Source: an uncultured Clostridia bacterium
GTDB lineage: Bacteria > Bacillota > Clostridia > Christensenellales > Borkfalkiaceae
Direction of reading: 5' to 3'
Length of the DNA stretch: 60,147 nt
NCBI GenBank assembly: GCA_934796775.1
Contig: CAKVPH010000009.1
Location: 1 to 60,147 of the forward strand
How positions within the stretch are numbered: position 1 is the first letter of the stretch; each line of letters begins with the position of its first letter. Positions 7,838 to 14,683 of this stretch are shown here, one piece after another. The notes below the pieces were generated by a model, which worked only from the letters and a program-made list of their open reading frames with translations, was not told the DNA's origin and searched no databases. The translations under genes were made by a program, and so were the position numbers.

Positions 7838-8491
7838 TTAAATGTCAAAGCATTTCCGCATTGCTTTTTGTTCCCCGAGAACCAAAAGCGTTTCGTCTCC
7901 GGAAAGGATAGTGTCGGCGGTAACAACCGCATTGATTTTTCCTTTTTTCTTCGTGGCGATTATATTTACGTTGTATTTTCTGCGAATATCGATTTCCAAA
8001 ACGGATTTTCCTATCCATTCCGACGGAACGGAAACTTCAAATATCGAGCAGGAGTCGCCAAGTTCTATGTAATCGAGAATGTGGTCGGAACTGTAACGGA
8101 TTGCAGCCCAAGTTGCAAGTTGTTTTTCGGGATAAATAATTTCGTCCGCGCCGTTACGCAGAAGAAATTTTGCCTGAACGTCCTGTTCGGCGCGCGACAC
8201 AACCTTTTGCGCCCCTAATTCTTTTAATAAGCAGGTGGTTTCAAGAGAACTTTGAAAATCGCCGCCGATAGTTACAATACATACGTCGTAGTTTTTTACG
8301 CCGAGCGATTTCAACAACGCTTCGTTTGTGCTGTCGCCGATTTGTCCGTTAGTAACATAGGGCATAGCGTCGTTAATTCTTTCTTCGTTTTCGTCTACCG
8401 CCATGATTTCGTGTCCTAATTCGTGTAATTTCATTGCGATGTATTTTCCGAAACGTCCGAGACCTATCAATAAAACAGATTTTGTTTTCAT
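7838..8491 (-). CDS. ktrA: KtrA/TrkA-type potassium channel regulatory subunit
   Basis: A 217-residue cytoplasmic RCK protein. RCK_N has the nucleotide-binding glycine motif GLGRFG (residues 10-15) and an acidic residue ending strand 2 (MAVDENEERI). The RCK_C domain (about 135-217) has the pattern WIGKSVLEIDIRRKYNVNII. In the family, ATP/ADP binding to RCK_N and c-di-AMP binding to RCK_C gate the membrane subunit. AAGGAGG lies upstream, and the gene starts 14 bases after ktrB. The Ktr name rather than Trk is chosen for its size (one RCK unit) and pairing with a short KtrB. Confidence 0.9.
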   Translation of the reverse strand: MKTKSVLLIGLGRFGKYIAMKLHELGHEIMAVDENEERINDAMPYVTNGQIGDSTNEALLKSLGVKNYDVCIVTIGGDFQSSLETTCLLKELGAQKVVSRAEQDVQAKFLLRNGADEIIYPEKQLATWAAIRYSSDHILDYIELGDSCSIFEVSVPSEWIGKSVLEIDIRRKYNVNIIATKKKGKINAVVTADTILSGDETLLVLGEQKAMRKCFDI

Positions 8492-8505
8492 ATATAAAAA
8501 CCTCC

Positions 8506-9834
8506 TTAACCGACAGCAATCGTATCCGTCGGCAACTTTGCCGCTTGTTTTTTATTTGCGCCGAAAGCGGCATATATTAGCGTCAACCCGCCGACGCGCC
8601 CGAAAAACATAGATAAAATCAAAATCAATTTGGACGCAATTCCGAGCGTCGGGGTAATTCCGAGCGTAAGACCCACCGTGCCGACGGCGGAAGCGGTTTC
8701 GTAAAGGCAGGACGTAACAGGCAAATTTTCAATCGCGCTTATAGCCATTCCGCCTAATAAAAACAGGGTTATGTACATTATAAATATTGCCGAAGCCGTC
8801 TTAACCGTTTCATCGTCGACGCGCCGTTTCATAAGTTCAGCATTGTCTTTTTTTCTGAATACGGAAAAAGCGGAAGAAAATAAAACCGCTATCGTCGTCG
8901 TTTTCATACCGCCTGCGGTAGAACCGGGAGAACCGCCTATCAACATAAGAATAATCATCAGGTATAATCCCGTATCGCTGATTGCCGTAAGATTTACCGT
9001 ATTAAACCCTGCCGTCCTCGGCGTTACCGATTGAAACAAAGAAGCAAGTATTCGCTTACCGACAGGTAAATCGCCGAATTCAAAAAAGAAGAAGTATATC
9101 GCGGGCAAAACAATAAGCGCGGCGGTTACAATCAATACCACTTTGCTTTGCGTGCGATATTCTTTTATTCGCCACTTGTGTTTGCAAACGTCTTCCCATA
9201 CCAAAAAACCGATACCGCCGATAATAATCAGCAACATAATCGTAATATTGACGACGGGTTGCGCCGAGTAGTGCATGATAGAAGTAAATTCGCCGCTTTT
9301 CGTCCCCATAATATCGAACCCTGCGTTGCAGAACGCCGACACAGAATGAAAAATAGACAGCCAAATTCCTTCTACGCCGTAATCTATACAAAATACAGGC
9401 ATCATAACAAGCGCGCCGATAAGTTCAATCAAAAAAATCCCCTTGATTATAAATCCTGTCAGGCGGACTATACCGTTCACATTTGGCGCAGAAATTGCAT
9501 TTTTCATTGTTTCGCGGCTGAACAGCCCGATTTTTTTACCTGAAATAACGGCAATAGACACGGCGATGGTAACGACGCCCATGCCACCGATTTGAATCAA
9601 CAATAATATAACGATTTGCCCGAATATCGTCCAGTGCGTTGCCGTATCGAACACGATAAGTCCTGTTACGCATACGGCGGACGTCGAAGTAAAAAGGGCG
9701 TCGATAAAAGATGTCCATTCGTGAGTTTTTGAAGATATCGGCAAGGTTAGTAAAAATGCGCCGAGTAAAATAACTCCCGCGAATCCTAGTAGTATTATCT
9801 GAAAGGATGATAGTTTCCTTTTTAGTATTCCCAT
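8506..9834 (-). CDS. ktrB: KtrB/TrkH-type potassium transporter, membrane subunit
   Basis: A 442-residue integral membrane protein made of four helix-pore-helix repeats. The pore segments are readable in order: FTSTSAVCVTGL, FHSVSAFCNAGF, FQSVTPRTAGFNT and ETASAVGTVGL, with the filter glycine in each. This is the potassium (often sodium-coupled) uptake channel that pairs with KtrA. The start at 9834 has GAGGC at 6-base spacing. It is the first gene of ktrB-ktrA-small protein. The upstream region carries a dispersed intergenic repeat, and I found no clear promoter or riboswitch there. Confidence 0.92.
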   Translation of the reverse strand: MGILKRKLSSFQIILLGFAGVILLGAFLLTLPISSKTHEWTSFIDALFTSTSAVCVTGLIVFDTATHWTIFGQIVILLLIQIGGMGVVTIAVSIAVISGKKIGLFSRETMKNAISAPNVNGIVRLTGFIIKGIFLIELIGALVMMPVFCIDYGVEGIWLSIFHSVSAFCNAGFDIMGTKSGEFTSIMHYSAQPVVNITIMLLIIIGGIGFLVWEDVCKHKWRIKEYRTQSKVVLIVTAALIVLPAIYFFFFEFGDLPVGKRILASLFQSVTPRTAGFNTVNLTAISDTGLYLMIILMLIGGSPGSTAGGMKTTTIAVLFSSAFSVFRKKDNAELMKRRVDDETVKTASAIFIMYITLFLLGGMAISAIENLPVTSCLYETASAVGTVGLTLGITPTLGIASKLILILSMFFGRVGGLTLIYAAFGANKKQAAKLPTDTIAVG

Positions 9835-9934
9835 GTAAAAGCCTCGATTCCGTTTATCGGTATTATGATATCATTTTTTTTATAAAGATAGCATTAGGAT
9901 TTTAGTGAAAGGTATTAAGATTGTATAAAGATTA

Positions 9935-10135
9935 CAAGCAATATATATTATCTTCCCGTATAAAAAAAGCTTATATAAACAAACGGGCGGATATTATCCG
10001 CCCGCTACGATTATTTAAAACATAGTAGAAAACTTAAAACGAGTAGTAAACTTATATTCTCGCAAAAAGCTCATAAGAGGCAGCCAAGATGCAACGTTAC
10101 GTTGCCGGCGTCACGCTGCCGTTACGCTGCTAAAA
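9935..10135. repeat. Composite intergenic repeat, copy 1
   Basis: About 200 bases matching two neighbouring units near 57.76-57.97 kb. The first part holds a TTATCTTCCCG segment, then TATATAAACAAACGGGCGG and a near-perfect palindrome at 9984-10004. The second part has GAGTAGTAAACTTATATTC, CATAAGAGG and tandem CGTTACGCTGC-like units. The palindrome could act as a transcription stop. The right end supplies the last codons and stop of the yhhN gene. Confidence 0.7.
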
Positions 10136-10841
10136 AAAAGATTGAAATAGCAATCAGAATTTGCGCAGGGTAGTAAGACGTATGGCATAGTACGCTGACG
10201 AATTTTCTCTTTTTTTCGCCGAAATAGTTATGCATCAGTACCATATCGGAAAAATAGAAGAGTAAAAACCCTATCGATAGCAAAAGCGCGACTACAGTAA
10301 ACGAATTTATGAGCGCAATTATACAGATTGCAAATGTAAGACTTTCCACTATAGAATAGAAAAGAACGCCGACAGTCAGCCCGTGATAGTTCAGCTTTCC
10401 TATTTTACGATTTGCAAAAGTGTAAATCAGGCACATAGGGATAAGCGGGATAAGCGCATATAAATTTATGCCGAAAATAACTGCGAGTGTAGAGCAGTAA
10501 ACGACGTGTCCTATAAAGAACCAGGACGCGCCGCCTATTATAACAGGCATTGTATCGCGCTTTAATTCAGAAAGGCGCGGCAAACCTAAAATTATATCGC
10601 CTATCATGCAAAGTATAAGCCCGAGTAAAATCAAAAATCCGCCTATAAGTCGATTATCGGCTATTATCTGGTTATTTTTTGAAAGCAGAGCATAAAGCGA
10701 AAACAATCCGAGTATAGTAAAAAACATACTCGAAAACGTTTTTAAATATAGGTTGAGCAGAGTTTTTTTAAACGAAAGTACGGTAAATACCACACTTGAT
10801 ATCACGCAAAAAACTAAAAGTACTATTAAATATGCAGGCAT
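10122..10841 (-). CDS. YhhN/lysoplasmalogenase-family membrane protein
   Basis: A 239-residue protein with about eight hydrophobic helices and little else. Segments such as MIGDIILGLPRL, FFIGHVVYC and FYFSDMVLMHNYF match the YhhN (TMEM86-like) family, where conserved acidic residues in the membrane are thought to be catalytic for vinyl-ether lysolipid hydrolysis. AAGGGGAA precedes the ATG. The last residues (FFLAA) and stop come from a dispersed repeat, so the original C-terminus may have been replaced. An in-frame copy of the 21-bp dispersed element also lies inside (10641-10661), encoding ADNRLIG. Activity is unproven for most bacterial members. Confidence 0.7.
   Translation of the reverse strand: MPAYLIVLLVFCVISSVVFTVLSFKKTLLNLYLKTFSSMFFTILGLFSLYALLSKNNQIIADNRLIGGFLILLGLILCMIGDIILGLPRLSELKRDTMPVIIGGASWFFIGHVVYCSTLAVIFGINLYALIPLIPMCLIYTFANRKIGKLNYHGLTVGVLFYSIVESLTFAICIIALINSFTVVALLLSIGFLLFYFSDMVLMHNYFGEKKRKFVSVLCHTSYYPAQILIAISIFFLAA
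10641..10661 (-). repeat. Dispersed palindromic element, coding copy in yhhN
   Basis: Plus-strand reading GCCTATAAGTCGATTATCGG followed by C, preceded by AAAAATCC. It is the best match to the family core and lies in frame within yhhN. Confidence 0.7.
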
Positions 10842-10953
10842 AAATTCCCCTTCGCGATAAATGGTTATGTATGAAATTTCAGCTAAGTTCCTTCTGTCTT
10901 AGCGTCTTTTATAAAATTAAGGTGTCAAATCCGTAAAGCGTTAAAAAATCAAG

Positions 10954-11886
10954 TTATTTTAAACGGCGTTTGTCGTTCCCGAAAAACGGCACTATCGCAC
11001 AGTCTTTTGCGGATATACGGCTTAAAAGACGTTCGGTATAGCGTGCTTTAATTTCTTCGGGTAAAAGGTTGGTTGTTATAATAAACGGCTTTTCGTGAGC
11101 TAATCTCTCTGATAAAAACGAAGTCAGATATTCTACTGTTACGTTCTTTAAAATGGGTTCGGTGCCGAGATCGTCAATAATTAAAAGGTCGCATTCGGTC
11201 AAAAGATCGAAAATGGCTTTTCTGTCGCCCTCGGAAGAGGTATGATAGCGCAAGAACACGTCGTTTAGTTTTACCGAAGATAAAAACAACACGTTAAAAT
11301 TGCGTTTTATCAGCGAGTCCGCGACCACGGCTGCAGAAAAAGTTTTACCCGTTCCGGTAGCTCCCGTAAAAATCAGATTTCTTATTTTAGTCGGCGGAAA
11401 ATGTTCTATGTACGAACTAAGCACGCCTTTTATTTTTTGATCTGACTCGGTAGTTATTTTAAAATCCGAAAAAGCCGGAAGTTTTCTTGGCTCGATATTT
11501 AAAGTTTGATTTACAACGGACGTAAGCGTTTTATAAAAGCAAGAACAAAGTCCGCCGCTTAAAGAATATCCGGTGTCGTTGCACTTTTCGCAGGCAAAAC
11601 GCGGCGAAAGGTCTTTTTCGGACAGACCTTTTAAAGATAAAAGCTCGGCGCGCTTTTTCTTTAAAGCGTCACGCTTTTCATAAAGCGGTTTAAGCGCATC
11701 GCCATTGTTTTCGTATTCGGCTTTCTGAATATCAAAAAGTACTCTTTTAAGCTCGGTGCGGTTTAAATAAAAATCTTTATCTGCATCGAGAGCTTCGTTA
11801 ATCGAAAGCGCGCGGTCGTTTGCGAAAAGCCGTCTGTTTTCGTAAACGTTCATTACTTTGTTTATAAGTTCGTCGTTCTTTATCAT
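10954..11886 (-). CDS. DnaI/DnaC-type helicase-loading ATPase
   Basis: A 310-residue AAA+ protein. N-terminal half: a helical region and a Cys cluster (CEKCNDTGY, then CSC, residues about 98-118), the zinc site of DnaI-like loaders. ATPase core: Walker A GATGTGKTF near residue 174, Walker B LLIIDDLGTE near residue 235, and an arginine-rich sensor region (ERLLSRI). It loads the DnaB helicase onto origin or restart forks. It begins 6 bases after the dnaD-like stop without a clear ribosome site, so translation is probably coupled. The pairing with a DnaD-domain protein is the standard Firmicute primosome arrangement. Confidence 0.88.
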   Translation of the reverse strand: MIKNDELINKVMNVYENRRLFANDRALSINEALDADKDFYLNRTELKRVLFDIQKAEYENNGDALKPLYEKRDALKKKRAELLSLKGLSEKDLSPRFACEKCNDTGYSLSGGLCSCFYKTLTSVVNQTLNIEPRKLPAFSDFKITTESDQKIKGVLSSYIEHFPPTKIRNLIFTGATGTGKTFSAAVVADSLIKRNFNVLFLSSVKLNDVFLRYHTSSEGDRKAIFDLLTECDLLIIDDLGTEPILKNVTVEYLTSFLSERLAHEKPFIITTNLLPEEIKARYTERLLSRISAKDCAIVPFFGNDKRRLK

Positions 11887-11892
11887 AAAAAA

Positions 11893-13323
11893 TTAAAATT
11901 CAATGTCGTCCACGTTTTTAAGCAGAGCGTCGAGTTCTTCCTTATCGTATAAGCGTTCGGAAGAAAAGTGTTCGGTCTTGTCGTTTTTGGGGCGAGCGGT
12001 TCGCTTCGTGCTTTCGGGAATCTGGTTTACGTTCAATATGCCGTGAGATTTCCAGTCGGATAAAATCGCGTTTACATAAACGAGCGGGCGCGAAGTGCCT
12101 ACCGACAGTTTACACGCCTCTAAAATCATTTCGTCTGAAAAACCCCAGTTTTGCCAGATTGAAAGGGTGTTTCTGTCGCTTTCGGTGGGGCGGCGTTCCA
12201 TACCGCAGGTTATAAGCATACGGCGGATAAATTCATCTATTTTAGCACCGTTTTTAATATATTCGGCTATGCTCGACAGCGTTACCAAGCCTTTATCGTA
12301 TAAAGATTGAACGAGCGTATCGAGATCGCTGAGCGACCTTCTGCCTTTTTTAAAGCAGTAGTTTGCCAAAAATTCCAAAGTGTCGCCGTCGTAGCCTTTT
12401 GCAAGCCAACCCGAAAGATAGGTTTCAACTACAGTATCGATAACTTCCACGTAAACGGAAAGATTGTGGCAGACGTTTTTTGCAATGTCGCGATACTCTT
12501 CTTTTTTCTTTAAGTAGTTATCGATTTCGTTTATAGTGAAAATCTTGTTTGAATACAGCTCGAAAGCAAAATCGTCAAGTGAGCGCACGTTTTTGCGCTT
12601 GCATTTTTTTGCCATGTGTAAAATGACGTTTTGTTCAAAACCGAGTTCTTTTCTCCACTTGTTAAAAAGTTGTAAATCTTCTATTTCGGGTTTGCGTTTT
12701 AAACCGAGAGCGGTTAAAACGGCGGATATATCCGCGCTTCTTACCATATAATCGTTAAGCTCTTTTTCAATAAGCTCTGTTGTTACTATTCCGCGGTAGG
12801 CAAAATCCTTTGCCACTGCGATTATGTATCTGTAACCTATATCTTTGCCTTTTAAATCCACGCAGTACTTGCAAATCATAAGCAACGCTTCGGGCTTTAT
12901 AGAAAATTCTTCCATAACGTTAAAGTATGCCGTGTATTCGCTCGTTCCGATCATTCTGTCGGGAATAAGTGCCTGAATCGCGCTTGTAAATTCGCCGTAT
13001 TTTTCGGGCTTGAACTTTTTCGGCTTTCCCTGTGGGGATAGAGGCAGATATCTGACCGAAAACGGATTGTCGCCGATTATTGCTATCAAATCGTATTCTT
13101 CCCAAAAACGAAAATAGTCTATCACTTCGTTTTCTTCAAGTTTTAACGCCTTGCAAAAATCTTCTATGGTTAAATCCGCATTCAAACCGCAAGCGTAAAG
13201 CCCGTACAGATAAACTCGTACGGCATCGCCGCTCGCTTCGGGTAAGTATTCGGTTATAAACGCGCTGTCTAAAGTTAAAACGCAGTTTTTTGTGTATTCG
13301 CCGGAAAAAGAACAAAAACTCAT
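11893..13323 (-). CDS. DnaD/DnaB-domain replication initiation protein
   Basis: About 476 residues from ATG 13323, which is preferred because the N-terminus FCSFSGEYTKNCVLTLD looks conserved and AGGA is 6 bases upstream; an in-frame ATG at 13380 would add 19 residues. The first 110 residues form a winged-helix module. There follow several DnaD/DnaB_2-type helical units, each with a pattern like FNKWRKELGFEQNVILHMAKKC and IWQNWGFSDEMILEACKL, ending in the conserved FxxIxxxWxxxG-like helix. Such proteins remodel DNA and help DnaI load the helicase. Having more than one DnaD unit makes it longer than B. subtilis DnaD (about 230). Confidence 0.85.
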   Translation of the reverse strand: MSFCSFSGEYTKNCVLTLDSAFITEYLPEASGDAVRVYLYGLYACGLNADLTIEDFCKALKLEENEVIDYFRFWEEYDLIAIIGDNPFSVRYLPLSPQGKPKKFKPEKYGEFTSAIQALIPDRMIGTSEYTAYFNVMEEFSIKPEALLMICKYCVDLKGKDIGYRYIIAVAKDFAYRGIVTTELIEKELNDYMVRSADISAVLTALGLKRKPEIEDLQLFNKWRKELGFEQNVILHMAKKCKRKNVRSLDDFAFELYSNKIFTINEIDNYLKKKEEYRDIAKNVCHNLSVYVEVIDTVVETYLSGWLAKGYDGDTLEFLANYCFKKGRRSLSDLDTLVQSLYDKGLVTLSSIAEYIKNGAKIDEFIRRMLITCGMERRPTESDRNTLSIWQNWGFSDEMILEACKLSVGTSRPLVYVNAILSDWKSHGILNVNQIPESTKRTARPKNDKTEHFSSERLYDKEELDALLKNVDDIEF

Positions 13324-13395
13324 GTGCCGTCCTGTTGTAAAAAAAGATTTAAAAGAGTAAAATAGCGCAGCGGCAATCATAAAAGCCTTAAACGC

Positions 13396-13424
13396 TTGAT
13401 TTTTTTCTATAAATATATTAGTAT
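13396..13424 (+). promoter_or_regulatory. Candidate promoter for sbcDC
   Basis: TTGATT, 17 bases, TAGTAT in the A/T-rich gap between the divergent dnaD-like and sbcD genes, about 90 bases before sbcD. A small AAATGC/GCATTT hairpin (13478-13496) lies in the leader. Confidence 0.4.
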
Positions 13425-13513
13425 ATTATAAATAAAAAAGCAAGTCCATTTACGGATTTTTTTGTCTAAGCGCAAAAAAATGCCGTTTCAGCATTTATTT
13501 TAAGGAAAACCAT

Positions 13514-14683
13514 ATGAAAATTATTCACACTTCCGATTGGCATATCGGCAAAAAACTGAACGGCAGATCCCGTATAGACGAGCAAAGAGAAGTTTTAAAC
13601 GAGCTTGTTGAAATTGCAGATGATCGTCAGGCAGACTTGTTCATAGTCGCGGGCGACGTGTTCGATACGTTTATGCCTTCAGCCGATGCAGAGCAACTGT
13701 TTTTTGAAACAATAGATAAACTTGCAACCGAAAAAAGGGCGGTGCTTATTATAGGCGGCAATCACGATGACTGGCAAAGGCTCTCCGCTTCGGCATGTTT
13801 GGCGAGTAAATCCAACGTTTACATTTTCGGCGGAGAAAATGTGCCGCGTAAATATTCGGGTAAAGATAAAAAAGTTTATGCCGAACAGACGGGAAGATTT
13901 AATTGCGTTATAAACGCTCATGGCGAAAGGTTGTACGTCAGCGTTTTGCCCTATCCTTCTCCGCAGCGTTTTAACGAGAAAAAATCCGAAAGCTCTTTTG
14001 ACGATAAAATGAAAGAATGGATAGCCGCATGTTTTGCCGAAAATAAAGAAGACTTGCCCGAAATACTCGTTTCGCATATATTCATGCTCGGCGGCTTGGC
14101 GGGCGAGGGCGAACGGGATATCGAGCTTGGCGGAACACGCCTTGTAAATCCGACGCTCATTCCCGAAAAGTGTTTATATACCGCGCTCGGGCATCTGCAC
14201 AAAAGGCAGATAATCAACCGCGAGCGGCACATTTTGTATTCCGGCGCGATTTTGCAGTATAGTTTTGACGAAGCGGGAACAAAAAAATCGGTCACTTGTT
14301 TCGAGATAAAAAACGGCAGCGTTATAAACGAAGAAGAGATAGAAATTACTAAAGGTAAAAAGCTTGCACGTCTTTCCGCACTGTCGGTTGACGAAGGCGA
14401 AACTCTCGCTTTAAAGTATCCCGACTTTTTAGTACAGCTCAAACTTTGTTTGAGTTCGCCTATGAGCGAAGAAGAAACGCGGCGCATATTAGGGCTTAAA
14501 AACGTAGTGGAGTTAAAGCTTGAAAGTAAAATTTCAACTGAAAACGACGCTACGCCCGACAGACGCACTTTAAATGAAAAAGAAGCGTTTTCGGAATATT
14601 ACAAAAGCAGATACGGCGAAGAAGTACCCGATAAATTATTGACGGTTTACCTTAAGCTTATGCAGGAGGGATGCGAAAAATGA
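13514..14683 (+). CDS. sbcD: SbcD, nuclease subunit of the SbcCD complex
   Basis: A 389-residue Mre11-family phosphoesterase. The metal-binding motifs appear in order in the first 215 residues: TSDWHIG, AGDVFD, GGNHDDW, SHIF and GHLHK. The C-terminal part is the capping and SbcC-contact region. With SbcC it cleaves DNA hairpins and protein-blocked ends. AAGGA lies upstream of the ATG; the stop overlaps the sbcC start (ATGA). No anomalies. Confidence 0.94.
   Translation: MKIIHTSDWHIGKKLNGRSRIDEQREVLNELVEIADDRQADLFIVAGDVFDTFMPSADAEQLFFETIDKLATEKRAVLIIGGNHDDWQRLSASACLASKSNVYIFGGENVPRKYSGKDKKVYAEQTGRFNCVINAHGERLYVSVLPYPSPQRFNEKKSESSFDDKMKEWIAACFAENKEDLPEILVSHIFMLGGLAGEGERDIELGGTRLVNPTLIPEKCLYTALGHLHKRQIINRERHILYSGAILQYSFDEAGTKKSVTCFEIKNGSVINEEEIEITKGKKLARLSALSVDEGETLALKYPDFLVQLKLCLSSPMSEEETRRILGLKNVVELKLESKISTENDATPDRRTLNEKEAFSEYYKSRYGEEVPDKLLTVYLKLMQEGCEK

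Noticed and set aside
13951..14568. Long minus-strand frame in sbcD
   Set aside because: Shadow of a well-supported SbcD; Ser-rich content typical of antisense frames.
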